This document shows positions 1 through 7,950 of a stretch of 64,000 nt of DNA, one piece after another. Source of the stretch: an uncultured Ruminiclostridium sp. (lineage in GTDB: Bacteria > Bacillota > Clostridia > Oscillospirales > Ruminococcaceae); NCBI GenBank assembly GCA_947630175.1, contig CANRGJ010000002.1, forward strand, positions 186,001-250,000, in the 5' to 3' direction. The notes beneath the pieces are model-generated. The model searched no databases, was not told the origin of the DNA, and was given only the letters and a program-made list of their open reading frames with translations. The stretch's first letter is position 1; every line of letters begins with the position of its first letter. The position numbers and the translations under genes were made by a program.

Positions 1-66
1 GGGGAATAACCTTTCTTCAGAAAGGTTTTCCCCAGCGGTAAAGAAAGGGTCCCCCGCTGCCCTCCG
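1..66 (+). repeat. 3' end of a nested-hairpin interspersed repeat (family B), cut by window edge
   Basis: The first bases match the last hairpin of the elements at 43661-43887 and 50642-50869: a GGGGAA/TTCCCC outer stem around AACCTTTC-TTCA-GAAAGGTT, followed by CCCCAGCGGTAAAG. The tail AGGGTCCCC is also shared with the 43661 copy. Only the 3' part is present, so the partner of the outermost arm lies outside the window. Confidence 0.8.
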
Positions 67-89
67 TTTTCTCACAAGCAAAAAACAGC

Positions 90-118
90 AAAAGCAGACG
101 ATAAACGTCTGCTTTTTT
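90..118 (+). terminator. Rho-independent terminator
   Basis: The hairpin AAGCAGACG-ATAAA-CGTCTGCTT is followed by TTTTTTG on the plus strand. It would end a plus-strand unit lying left of the window. The opposite strand has only a four-T run after the stem, so it could weakly stop the minus-strand operon ending at 254. The rest of 1-253 shows no gene. Confidence 0.7.
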
Positions 119-253
119 GTGTATAGAAGTGTGCATGTGAAAATTCATCTGACAGATAAATCAGAGTTTAAAAAGTTCTCACTTATTTGATAACCAGCAG
201 ACAATAGACAAAATATCTACAATATGCTTCATATCAATTTCAGGGTATTGCTT

Positions 254-526
254 TTAGCACTCACTCACATATTCTGATATTTCCTTTTGAGCCTCTTCTC
301 CTTTAGGTAAACATGGTGTTTTATATTTATCAGCTAATAAAACTGCATATTTCACGCAATACTCATAAAGCGAACCTAAATAATCTTCTATTTCTTTAAT
401 TTCTTTTTTTGATAAATCAGGAAATTTTTTTGTAATTGAACTGCGTATCTTTTCTTTATATTTACCTGCAAACAAATCATACGAATCGAACAATTCGTTA
501 ATATGTTCTAAAATTGTGCTGTTCAT
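254..526 (-). CDS. Small hypothetical protein, 90 aa
   Basis: I do not recognise this protein. It is a short, charged, lysine- and glutamate-rich, probably helical soluble protein with no signal peptide or membrane segment; two Cys near the C-terminus (CLPKGEE and the final C) are the only unusual residues. The ATG at 526 has an AGAGGA ribosome site 11 nt upstream. It is clearly more AT-rich than the GNAT gene 70 nt upstream on the same strand, which suggests a later arrival or loose constraint. It is the last gene of the minus-strand unit starting with the transglutaminase. Confidence 0.55.
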   Translation of the reverse strand: MNSTILEHINELFDSYDLFAGKYKEKIRSSITKKFPDLSKKEIKEIEDYLGSLYEYCVKYAVLLADKYKTPCLPKGEEAQKEISEYVSEC

Positions 527-596
527 ATATTTTCGATCCTCTTGCTAAATCCCGCTTTACCGCATTTACTGTCATATCGGCAATCACCGTTGAACA

Positions 597-1133
597 TTAT
601 TTAAGTATCAGCACATCAAATCGGCACTGCCTGCCGAACTGCATTTCGGTGCAGTCGGTGAGCAGGGTCTTAAAGCCCAGCCTTTCGTACAGCCGCCTTG
701 CGCCTGTGTTGCTTTGCTCGGCGGCAATGGTGAACTCCCTTATCCCCTTTTGCCGCAGGTGGGAGATGATGAAATTCAGCAGAGCCGTGCCTATGCCCTG
801 CCGCTGAAATGCGGGCAGGACACGAAGTCCGAACAGGTAATTCCTCACGTTCGGTATGACGGCGGCGGGAACGGAGGCGTTCTCGGTCATAACGCTCACT
901 TCTCCCACAAATACGCCGTTTTCCTCCGCTACGGCGCATATCTCGGAGCCGCTGCGCAGGTTCATCTCCCGTATCCGCTGAAAATCATATTTCAGGTCGA
1001 GCATAACAGGATAGTTGCCCGACCGTTTTCTCTTTTGTGCTTTCTCGGCGGGCTGAACGCTGTCCAGCGCCTTCATATCATATATGGCGTTAAGCTCGTC
1101 CAGTCGCTCTATGGGCAAAAGCCTTATTTCCAT
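597..1133 (-). CDS. GNAT-family N-acetyltransferase
   Basis: A 178-aa cytoplasmic acetyltransferase of the GCN5-related fold, using acetyl-CoA on an unknown amine. Motif A (RQGIGTALL, the pyrophosphate-binding loop) and motif B (SNTGARRLYERLGF) are clear in the C-terminal half, with a beta-strand reading FGLRVLPAF just before motif A. The N-terminal 60 residues do not match a typical GNAT start and may shape the acceptor site. The ATG follows the TAA stop of the cyclophilin gene with no gap (TAAATG), so the two are translationally coupled. The substrate cannot be told from sequence. Confidence 0.85.
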   Translation of the reverse strand: MEIRLLPIERLDELNAIYDMKALDSVQPAEKAQKRKRSGNYPVMLDLKYDFQRIREMNLRSGSEICAVAEENGVFVGEVSVMTENASVPAAVIPNVRNYLFGLRVLPAFQRQGIGTALLNFIISHLRQKGIREFTIAAEQSNTGARRLYERLGFKTLLTDCTEMQFGRQCRFDVLILK

Positions 1134-1604
1134 TTACGCTTTGTATATCCTCTTTATTTTTACAGGTCTAAGGGGTTTGTCACGAAAATCTTTTGGAGTT
1201 TCCGCTATCTCGTCAACAACGTCCATTCCCTCGACTACCTTGCCGAAGGCGGCGTAATATCCGTCAAGGTGAGGTGTGTCGGCGTGCATTATGAAAAACT
1301 GACTTCCAGCAGAATCGTAGTCCATAGCCCTCGCCATGGAGATAATGCCTCTTTCGTGCTTTATATCGTTGGGAACGCCGTTTGCGGAGAACTCGCCCTT
1401 TATCTTATATCCCGGTCCGCCCGTGCCGTCGCCTTTAGGGCAGCCGCCCTGTATCATAAAGCCGCTGATAACACGGTGAAAGGTGAGTCCGTCGTAAAAG
1501 CCCTCGCCCACCAGCTTTTCAAAATTCTCAACGGTTATGGGCGCCTTGTCGGGATAAAGCTCTAACTTTATCTCTTTTCCGTTTTCCATTTCAATGATTA
1601 TCAT
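1134..1604 (-). CDS. ppiB: Peptidyl-prolyl cis-trans isomerase, cyclophilin type
   Basis: A 156-aa single-domain cyclophilin without signal peptide, so a cytoplasmic proline isomerase. The catalytic and substrate-binding signature is present: [13 protein letters not shown] (catalytic Arg, Phe and Gln), then SAGSQFFI and [19 protein letters not shown]. Length is typical of short bacterial cyclophilins. The start has AAAAAGGAG before ATG. It lies 28 nt after the transglutaminase stop and abuts the GNAT gene, so all appear to be one transcript. The symbol is by family resemblance; several paralogues often occur in one genome. Confidence 0.9.
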   Translation of the reverse strand: MIIIEMENGKEIKLELYPDKAPITVENFEKLVGEGFYDGLTFHRVISGFMIQGGCPKGDGTGGPGYKIKGEFSANGVPNDIKHERGIISMARAMDYDSAGSQFFIMHADTPHLDGYYAAFGKVVEGMDVVDEIAETPKDFRDKPLRPVKIKRIYKA

Positions 1605-1632
1605 TTTTATGCTCCTTTTTATTTTTCGCTTT

Positions 1633-2886
1633 TCAGCGTTTTTTCCTTGCAGCTATGATTATTCCGATCACTATAAGAATTACTCCCGCGGCGCCGATAA
1701 CAATGTAAATAATGATGTCGTTCCCGCCTGACGGCTGAGGCTCTGAAGTGGTTTCAGACTGCGAAGTCGGCTCGGCGCTCTGCTGGGTTTGCGAAGCTGA
1801 GCTTTCGGCAGGCTCTTTTTCGGTCTCTTCAGGCTCAGTGGTGGTCTCCTCCGTTTTTGTGAGCGCCTCGTATGCTCCTGTGTAATTTCTTTCCTCCGCC
1901 TTGTCTACCCTGTGGTTGAGGGCGAAGGCTTCGCCCGTTATGTCAAAGTATTTGTCGCAGGCAAGCCGCATGGTGTATTTGCCGTTTATATAGTCGCTGT
2001 TGCTGCCCCAGCCGGGATCGACGTATACCCAGCGGTTTTCCTTCTCATACCAGAAAGCGGTAAATTCGTGATTTTCTCCTGCGGTGGTAAGGGTGTCATA
2101 AGTCACGTCGCCGCCTACCGCCGCGCCTTTCAGGTTAACCGAACGGACGCCTATCAGCTCAAGCATTGCGCAGAAGGTGTTGGCAAAGCCTGCGCAGGTC
2201 GTCCTGCGGCGCTCCAGCACGTTGTGTATCGCTATGGTGTCAAGAGTTACCCCCGTGTTTGCCGCATCGTGGTCATAGCTTATGTTTGAGCCTATCCAGT
2301 GGTCCAGAAGATACGCCTTTCTGTACACGTCTGTCTCATCGCCGCATATTTCCTCCACAAGCCGCTGAAGCTCCTCCATAGTGGACTTCACCTCTTCGGG
2401 GTCGGCGGTCTGGCTTATATAATAGGCGGACGCCTCGGGAACGGCGGTCTGTATCTTTTCCAGCTTTTCCGCATTGGGCTCTACCAGCCCCGCGTCGGGG
2501 AAATACCAGCCGTTTTCGTCGTGTCTTACCATATACGGCATCTGGACGCCTGATTCCAGAATGAAGAAAAGGTTTGTGTCAAAATTGCTGTCAGTATGAT
2601 AGGTAAGCTGAGCAGTGAAAGAGCCGTCGTCGTTGGGGGTGAACTTGTTCTCGTCCTCGCCTCGGTTCAGCGTCACCTCAACGACGTGATCCCTGGCGTA
2701 TATGCCGCTGACGTTGAACACGTCGCCCTCTATTTCCACCTCGGCGTAAAATTCAGGGTCGTAGGAGGTGCGGAAGGTGGTGAAGCCTTTGCTTTCCGTT
2801 TCGGCGCTGATTTGAGGGAGGAAGGTAATTATAACGGCAAATGCCGTGACTATGGCAAAAATTTGCTTTACTTTATTTTTCAGCAT
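1633..2886 (-). CDS. Membrane-anchored extracellular transglutaminase-like protein
   Basis: A 417-aa protein with a signal peptide (residues about 1-28, cleavage after QISA). It has an N-terminal beta-rich domain and a transglutaminase/cysteine-protease core at about 180-295. The triad is visible: Cys in [10 protein letters not shown] (about 228), His in ENHEFTAFW (about 272) and Asp in [10 protein letters not shown] (about 290). A Thr/Glu/Ser/Pro-rich linker of about 45 residues follows, then a membrane helix at about 388-412 and a cytoplasmic RKKR stop-transfer end. This places the catalytic domain outside the cell on a stalk. Such domains in Firmicutes act as proteases or wall-processing enzymes; the substrate is unknown. 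It heads the operon with ppiB and GNAT. Confidence 0.85.
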   Translation of the reverse strand: MLKNKVKQIFAIVTAFAVIITFLPQISAETESKGFTTFRTSYDPEFYAEVEIEGDVFNVSGIYARDHVVEVTLNRGEDENKFTPNDDGSFTAQLTYHTDSNFDTNLFFILESGVQMPYMVRHDENGWYFPDAGLVEPNAEKLEKIQTAVPEASAYYISQTADPEEVKSTMEELQRLVEEICGDETDVYRKAYLLDHWIGSNISYDHDAANTGVTLDTIAIHNVLERRRTTCAGFANTFCAMLELIGVRSVNLKGAAVGGDVTYDTLTTAGENHEFTAFWYEKENRWVYVDPGWGSNSDYINGKYTMRLACDKYFDITGEAFALNHRVDKAEERNYTGAYEALTKTEETTTEPEETEKEPAESSASQTQQSAEPTSQSETTSEPQPSGGNDIIIYIVIGAAGVILIVIGIIIAARKKR

Positions 2887-2936
2887 AGGAGCTGTCCTTT
2901 CTTTTATACGTTCCTTTTTTCTTTAACGATTATTAA

Positions 2937-2965
2937 ATTATACTACTTTTTTGTATTTTTTGCAA
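2937..2965 (-). promoter_or_regulatory. Promoter of the transglutaminase operon
   Basis: On the minus strand TTGCAA (2965-2960), a 17-bp spacer and TATAAT (2942-2937) form a strong sigma-70 type promoter about 50 nt upstream of the ATG at 2886. Confidence 0.75.
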
Positions 2966-3000
2966 TAGGGTTTATTAAGAGAAAGGGCAATTTATAAGAA

Positions 3001-3253
3001 CTGCCCTTTTCGCGGAGGAAAGCTCTCGCGGTGCGGGAAGGAAGGCGGTGAGGTGAAGAGAATGTGGTGCGGGCGGCGAAGCCGCGGCAGGCGCACAAAG
3101 TGCGCCTGCCCGCCGAGCCTGCGGAGCAGGCTCGGCGCTTTGCTTCGGGCGAAGCCCGAAGCAAAGGCGGCTTCGCCGCCCCTCGCACATCTTCCCTTTA
3201 ACGCACAGCACTGTAAATGACTTGCGGGAGCTATGCTTCTACGAAAGGGGCAG
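3001..3253. repeat. Cloverleaf palindromic element, copy 1 (family A), full length
   Basis: The core at 3071-3181 is a perfect four-way structure. A 15-bp outer stem (3071-3085 with 3167-3181, GGGCGGCGAAGCCGC) encloses three contiguous hairpins, each with a 3-nt loop: 3086-3110 (11-bp stem, loop AAA), 3111-3137 (12-bp stem, loop GGA) and 3138-3166 (13-bp stem, loop GAA). Flanking arms end in imperfect terminal inverted repeats beginning CTGCCC(C/T)TTTCG (3001 onward, and 3253 reading back). There is no coding capacity of its own; the GC-rich ORFs across it are palindrome artefacts. This element fills the 2887-3301 gap apart from the promoter at 2937-2965. Confidence 0.9.
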
Positions 3254-3301
3254 GCGTTGATTTTTTATTATGTATCTGCCAATCAGAAAGAAAACCGCAG
3301 T

Positions 3302-3757
3302 TCAGCGCGTTTCCCCTTTGAATCCCGTCATAACTCCGCCAAGAGCCATACTGCACAGATCACCGCCTATTATTTCCCCGCCGCAGGTGAGAACGTGCGC
3401 CAAAGCAGTTTCATTAACGCCATCGTCGGAGCTGAAATTCAGCACCGTGAAGGTGTACTGCCTGACGCGCTCGCCTCGGTAGGCGGAAAGGTCGTACCCC
3501 TGCTTTTTCTGAAGCTCGTTATACCTCGTATAAACGTCGGAAAATTCGGCGGGAATCGTTATTTCGGCTACCCCTGCGGCCGCTTCCTCCGTTTTCCAGC
3601 CGAAGCCCGCAAGAAATTCACGGGCGTCCTGCTCCGTCACCTCTCCCGAAGCCGCATTTATGCAGCTTACGGTGTTTTTTATCAGGAATACCGCCATTAC
3701 AAGAATAAGAGCAAGCGCAAGCATTCCTTTTAAAGAAATTTTTCCTTTGCGGGGCAT
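3302..3757 (-). CDS. DUF4830-type single-pass membrane protein
   Basis: A 151-aa protein with a short basic N-terminus, one membrane helix (about residues 11-30) and an extracytoplasmic domain. The stretch reading EFLAGFGWKTEE, ITIPAEFSDVYTRYNELQKKQG and GGEIIGGDLCSM matches my memory of the DUF4830 family of Clostridia, whose function is unknown. The start has a CGGAGGAAA ribosome site. The gene ends about 50 nt from the cloverleaf element, which lies just 3' of it. Confidence 0.75.
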   Translation of the reverse strand: MPRKGKISLKGMLALALILVMAVFLIKNTVSCINAASGEVTEQDAREFLAGFGWKTEEAAAGVAEITIPAEFSDVYTRYNELQKKQGYDLSAYRGERVRQYTFTVLNFSSDDGVNETALAHVLTCGGEIIGGDLCSMALGGVMTGFKGETR

Positions 3758-4091
3758 TGAAATTTCCTCCGTTTTTATGTTTTTTCACTGAATTTCAGGC
3801 AGAATGTCCGCCTTTGTAAAAATGTATATGCAGTATTTCACAAAAAAGCACACCAAAATGTAAACACAATACACAAATTTTTTTGATAAACGCTTTGTTT
3901 AAAGCGTTTTTGGTGCTTTTTTTGTGCAAGTTGTCAACAAAATTCACAATATTTTCGCTTTGATTTGGCTTGATTAGTGAAATTTCATAAAGGCTTTCAA
4001 AATTTTTTAGTGAATTAGGTACTACCATTTTTTCCGTTTTCCTGTTATTATATTAGCATAGAATTTTGTATCAAATTAGGAGGTCACATAA
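3758..4091. other. AT-rich divergent intergenic region
   Basis: This 334-nt stretch separates the DUF4830 gene (minus) from the ABC ATPase (plus). It is very AT-rich and should hold both promoters. A TATTAT/TATATT stretch near 4046-4058 is a possible minus-10 for the plus-strand gene, without a convincing minus-35. The only clear signal is the strong AGGAGGT ribosome site at 4079-4085. A 77-codon minus-strand reading frame here has no ribosome site and biased composition. Confidence 0.5.
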
Positions 4092-5237
4092 ATGGCAAGT
4101 TTATCACTCAGAGGCATTTACAAGCGCTACCCCGGCGGCGTAACCGCAGTATCCGACTTCACTATGAACATCAAGGATAAGGAATTTATCATTCTGGTAG
4201 GTCCTTCCGGCTGCGGCAAGTCCACCACACTGCGTATGATAGCCGGCCTGGAAGAGATTTCCGAAGGCGAGCTGTTCATAGGCGACAGACTTGTAAACGA
4301 CGTTGCACCTAAGGACAGAGATATAGCGATGGTTTTCCAGAGCTACGCTCTTTATCCTCACATGACCGTTTTCGAGAACATGGCGTTCGGTCTGAAGCTG
4401 CGTAAGGTCCCCAAGGACGAGATCAAGAGACTGGTTGAAGAAGCTGCAAAGAGCCTTGACATCAGCCACCTGCTCGACAGAAAGCCCAAGGCTTTGTCAG
4501 GCGGTCAGAGACAGCGTGTGGCTCTGGGACGTGCGATAGTTCGTGACCCTCAGGTATTCCTGCTCGACGAGCCTTTGTCAAACCTGGACGCTAAGCTGCG
4601 TGCTCAGATGAGAACCGAGCTTTCCAAGCTGCATAAGAGACTGGGTACTACATTCATCTACGTAACCCACGACCAGATCGAGGCTATGACCATGGGCGAC
4701 CGTATCGTTGTTATGAAGGACGGCTTCATTCAGCAGATCGACTCCCCTATCAACCTGTACGAAAATCCTGTTAATAAGTTCGTTGCAGGATTTATGGGTT
4801 CTCCTCAGATGAACTTCATCGACGCCAAGCTGATCATGCAGAACGGCAAGTACACTGTTGAATTTGGTTCTGAAGACACCAAGAGCAGCAGAGGCAGAAA
4901 GTTCTACATCGAGCTGCCCAGCAGCAAGACCGCTGATAACGAACAGCTCCAGTACTATGTTGACAAGGAAGTTACCCTTGGTATCCGTCCCGAAAACATT
5001 CATGACGAAGAGATGTTCATTTCCAACGCTACAACAGGCGTTATTGAGGCTACCGTTGACGTAACCGAAATGATGGGCGCAGAAACTTATCTGTACCTCA
5101 CCTGCGAGGGTATGCCCCTTACAGCACGCGTAAGCGCTCGCTGCACTGCTCGTCCTCAGGACGTAGTTAAGCTGGCTCTCGACCCCAACAAGGTTCACCT
5201 GTTTGACGTAAACGACGAACACGCTATCCTTTCATAA
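4092..5237 (+). CDS. msmX: Carbohydrate ABC transporter ATPase (UgpC/MsmK/MsmX/MalK type)
   Basis: A 381-aa cytoplasmic ATPase that would drive sugar-importing permeases. All motifs are intact: Walker [10 protein letters not shown] (about 37), Q-loop [13 protein letters not shown], signature [14 protein letters not shown], Walker [17 protein letters not shown]-loop [12 protein letters not shown]-terminal TOBE/OB regulatory region follows (about 240-381, with LGIRPENI). No permease or binding protein is adjacent, and it sits between its own upstream region and a terminator. This fits the shared 'multitask' ATPase of Firmicutes that energises several sugar importers. Codon use is strongly optimised, suggesting high expression. 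Confidence 0.92.
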   Translation: MASLSLRGIYKRYPGGVTAVSDFTMNIKDKEFIILVGPSGCGKSTTLRMIAGLEEISEGELFIGDRLVNDVAPKDRDIAMVFQSYALYPHMTVFENMAFGLKLRKVPKDEIKRLVEEAAKSLDISHLLDRKPKALSGGQRQRVALGRAIVRDPQVFLLDEPLSNLDAKLRAQMRTELSKLHKRLGTTFIYVTHDQIEAMTMGDRIVVMKDGFIQQIDSPINLYENPVNKFVAGFMGSPQMNFIDAKLIMQNGKYTVEFGSEDTKSSRGRKFYIELPSSKTADNEQLQYYVDKEVTLGIRPENIHDEEMFISNATTGVIEATVDVTEMMGAETYLYLTCEGMPLTARVSARCTARPQDVVKLALDPNKVHLFDVNDEHAILS

Positions 5238-5253
5238 TTCCTCTGAAAGTATT

Positions 5254-5290
5254 AAAGCTCCCGACTTTTGTCGGGAGCTTTTGTTTTATG
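5254..5290 (+). terminator. Rho-independent terminator after the sugar ABC ATPase
   Basis: AAAGCTCCCGAC-TTTT-GTCGGGAGCTTT forms a 12-bp stem, followed by TGTTTT, 17 nt after the stop codon. Confidence 0.9.
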
Positions 5291-5521
5291 AGTTAAATCC
5301 AAAAAGTTACAAAACGGTAACATTTTTAAGGCAAAAACGCCCCTTCCTACCTAAAAAATTCATAAATTATACGAAAAATCGTCCCTATGTTATAAGAATA
5401 AGGAGAGATTTATAGGTAAAAGGACGAAAAAATTATCATATGCTTGCATTTTTTCTCAGTTTGTTATACAATATATTTAAGCCGTATTATTTTTCGGCGG
5501 AAAACGAAAGGGTATTTTTTT

Positions 5522-6349
5522 ATGGAGAAGGTTCTGAAATTTTTGAAGAACAGGTGGTTTTTGCTTGGCATTTCCTTCCTGTCCCTCTTTTACGTTATAT
5601 TTGTGGCGGAGCTTGTGAGGATAAGCTTCACCTGCTATATCAAAATAAATAACTTCAACTCGTTTTTTGCGTTGTATCTTTTCATCAACTTCCTGTTCGG
5701 GGTGCTGATGTTCTTTACACGAAAGCAGATACCGACAATAATCACTTCGATAGCCACGCTGTTTCTCAGCGCGGCATTGCCGATAACTGCCTTTGGGGAA
5801 TGGTATCTGGTAATTCCTCCCATAATCGTCAGCTTTTTTATCTTCCTACTCAGTGGTGCGGGTGAATCCTGCAAGGTAGTTTTGGGAACGATAGCTATGC
5901 TTATTATAGTGGTGGGAACGCTGGCGTACAGCTTTTTCTACAACAATCTGGGGATAAGCCTTTACTTCGTTATTACCGACCAGGAAATAGATTTCAGCAT
6001 AAGGAATGAGGACTATCTGGTCTCGCCTAACGGCACTTATCGTTTGGTGAAATACGTTGACGAGAGCGACGACAGGACTACTACCATATACTACGTTGAG
6101 AACGCCGCAGAGGACGAGGAATACCCCTTTGTGGACTGCTATAAGGTATACGGGTGCAGACATATTCTCTCAACAATATACAGTCAGACAGCCCCGCCCC
6201 GCTGGGTGAACGACGACAATCTGTTCATTGACGGCAGGGTGAGAAGTATGGAGGAGCTTTTCAGCGATGAGCCTGTGGATACCGAGCAGACCTCAGATAC
6301 CACCGCCGAGGAAAGCGAAGATACCGAGGATACAGAAGAAACAGAATAA
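5522..6349 (+). CDS. Polytopic membrane protein with acidic extracytoplasmic tail, unknown function
   Basis: A 275-aa protein that I do not recognise. Four to five hydrophobic segments fill residues about 12-165 (for example FLLGISFLSLFYVIFVAEL and VVLGTIAMLIIVVGTLAYSFF). A soluble domain of about 75 residues follows, ending in an extremely acidic Glu/Thr/Asp tail (TAEESEDTEDTEETE). The frame is open upstream from a TTG at 5444, but the ATG at 5522 has a GAAAGGG ribosome site at suitable spacing and starts with a normal basic N-terminus, so it is preferred. It is followed after 65 nt by the lipase-like gene and probably co-transcribed. Confidence 0.7.
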   Translation: MEKVLKFLKNRWFLLGISFLSLFYVIFVAELVRISFTCYIKINNFNSFFALYLFINFLFGVLMFFTRKQIPTIITSIATLFLSAALPITAFGEWYLVIPPIIVSFFIFLLSGAGESCKVVLGTIAMLIIVVGTLAYSFFYNNLGISLYFVITDQEIDFSIRNEDYLVSPNGTYRLVKYVDESDDRTTTIYYVENAAEDEEYPFVDCYKVYGCRHILSTIYSQTAPPRWVNDDNLFIDGRVRSMEELFSDEPVDTEQTSDTTAEESEDTEDTEETE

Positions 6350-6358
6350 AAAGTAATG

Positions 6359-6384
6359 CGGAGACAGCTTTGCGGCTGTCTCCG
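6359..6384 (+). terminator. Intergenic hairpin, possible weak terminator or attenuator
   Basis: CGGAGACAGC-TTTGCG-GCTGTCTCCG is a 10-bp perfect stem between the two membrane-protein genes. Only a mixed A/T tract follows, so termination would be partial. Confidence 0.45.
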
Positions 6385-6414
6385 AAAATTTATACGCTGA
6401 AAGAGAGAGGAAAT

Positions 6415-7767
6415 ATGAGCAAAAGCAAAAACGTATCATTGCCCGCTTATCGGTGGGCATTGTATTTTCTTTCACTGGTGGGGGCGGTCTTTTCCACGAA
6501 CAGCTATATGCTGATAAAGGAAAATCTGCTGTGGCTCACGCTGGTGGTGCCTGTCTTCGCCGCAGTCAACTGTCTGGCGGGAACGCTTACGGTGAAGACC
6601 TCAAGCCTCAGGCTGAGAGCCTGTCACCACGGGGTGATAACGCTGGGGGTATTCTGCCTGTCGTCGGTGGTCAGCGCCGCATATCACACCGCTTTAGCCT
6701 TTGAGCTGATACCGAGGGAGGATTACTGGTCGCTGGTATGGAGCGCAGTTATATGCGTGCTGTTTGAGAGCATTCTTTTCTGGAACGGTATCATCAGCGT
6801 TTACGTCACTTCCCTCCAGCTTGGGATAAAGCAAAGGGTCATCGGTATTGCGCTGGGACTTATCCCAATAGCCAACCTTGCGGCTTTGTTCTTTATAATA
6901 AAGATAACGGCGGAGGAGGTGCGCTTTGAAACTGAAAAGGAGCATATCAACGCCGAGAGAAAGGACAAGCGTATCTGCGGGACGAAATATCCTATACTTC
7001 TTGTTCACGGGGTGTTTTTCAGAGACAGAAAGTATCTTAACTACTGGGGCAGGATACCTGCTGAGCTTGAGGCAAACGGTGCGGTGGTATGCTACGGAAA
7101 TCACCAGTCCGCCGCGTCGGTCAAGGACAGCGCCATAGAGCTTACCCTGAGGATAAAACAGATCGTAAAGGAAATGAACTGCGAAAAGGTGAACATCATC
7201 GCCCACTCAAAGGGCGGGCTGGACTGCCGCTACGCTTTGGAAAACCTTGACGCCGCGCCGTATATCGCGTCCCTTACAACGGTGAGCAGTCCTCACAAGG
7301 GGGCTAACTTTGCGGACTGCCTGCTGGAGAAAAGCTCGCCAAGCCTTCAGCAGTCGGTAGCCAGAGTATACAACGCCGCGCTGAGGAAATTCGGGGACGA
7401 AAATCCCGATTTTATGGCGGCGGTAAAGGATCTTACCACCGCCGCTTCAAAGGAATTGTGGAACGGGCAGGCGCCTGAGGGAGTTTACTGCCAGAGCGTC
7501 GGCTCGGTAATGCCGAAGGCGGCGGGAGGGAAATTCCCCCTTAACTTCTCCTATCTTATCGCAAAAAACTATGAGGGGCTGAACGACGGGATAGTGAACG
7601 AGGGGTCTTTCCCCTACGGCAAAAATTACACGCTGATAAAGCCTCTTTACGGCAGAGGTATCTCCCACGGGGATATGATAGACCTGAACAGGGAGAACAT
7701 CAAGGGCTTTGACGTGAGGGAGTTTTACGTTCAGCTTGTGAGTGGGCTGAAGGAGAGAGGGCTGTGA
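6415..7767 (+). CDS. Membrane-anchored alpha/beta hydrolase (lipase-like)
   Basis: A 450-aa protein whose first about 165 residues form four membrane helices. A cytoplasm-facing or surface alpha/beta-hydrolase domain follows. It opens with the strand-loop YPILLVHGVFF, carries the nucleophile elbow IIAHSKGGLD (Ser in A-H-S-K-G), continues with SSPHKGANFAD, and ends with a likely catalytic Asp in LNDGIVNEGS and His in GISHGDMID. This layout fits triacylglycerol-lipase or PGAP1-like esterases; the true substrate is unknown. The ATG at 6415 with GAGAGAGG upstream is chosen over an earlier in-frame start at 6370, which falls inside the hairpin. Confidence 0.8.
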   Translation: MSKSKNVSLPAYRWALYFLSLVGAVFSTNSYMLIKENLLWLTLVVPVFAAVNCLAGTLTVKTSSLRLRACHHGVITLGVFCLSSVVSAAYHTALAFELIPREDYWSLVWSAVICVLFESILFWNGIISVYVTSLQLGIKQRVIGIALGLIPIANLAALFFIIKITAEEVRFETEKEHINAERKDKRICGTKYPILLVHGVFFRDRKYLNYWGRIPAELEANGAVVCYGNHQSAASVKDSAIELTLRIKQIVKEMNCEKVNIIAHSKGGLDCRYALENLDAAPYIASLTTVSSPHKGANFADCLLEKSSPSLQQSVARVYNAALRKFGDENPDFMAAVKDLTTAASKELWNGQAPEGVYCQSVGSVMPKAAGGKFPLNFSYLIAKNYEGLNDGIVNEGSFPYGKNYTLIKPLYGRGISHGDMIDLNRENIKGFDVREFYVQLVSGLKERGL

Positions 7768-7880
7768 GCTTGTTCAGTGGGTTTTTGACGTTGCAGCCAA
7801 AGGATTTTTGTTGATAAAAAATATGCTCCTGCATTTTGGTATGACGTTATGACATGGCTTTACTCCGATAAAAAACAAAT

Positions 7881-7909
7881 TTAACATCTTTTTTTATTTC
7901 GCATATAAT
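7881..7909 (+). promoter_or_regulatory. Promoter of asnB
   Basis: TTAACA (7881-7886), a 17-bp spacer and TATAAT (7904-7909) lie 41 nt upstream of the asparagine synthase ATG. No T-box or other leader fits in the short 5' UTR. Confidence 0.8.
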
Positions 7910-7950
7910 AATTCCGAACAGAAAAAACGAGAGCTGAAAGGAAGGATATT

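Noticed and set aside
254-526. Antitoxin or phage gene
   Set aside because: Size and charge alone do not support it, and no partner gene is adjacent; it is left as hypothetical.
714-1565. Long plus-strand ORF opposite GNAT and cyclophilin
   Set aside because: It is the antisense shadow of two well-supported genes. The same applies to the long antisense frames over ftsZ, ftsQ, fabG, accC and others.
2943-3211. GC-rich Arg/Ala-rich ORFs across the cloverleaf at 3001-3253
   Set aside because: They arise from perfect palindromes, have no ribosome sites, and read through hairpins on both strands with low-complexity composition.
3795-4028. 77-codon minus-strand ORF in the divergent region
   Set aside because: Very AT-rich, no ribosome site, lies where the promoters of the flanking genes must be.
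7768-7950. T-box leader for asnB
   Set aside because: The promoter is only 41 nt from the start codon, so there is no room for a T-box, and no AGGGTGGNACCGCG-like box is seen.
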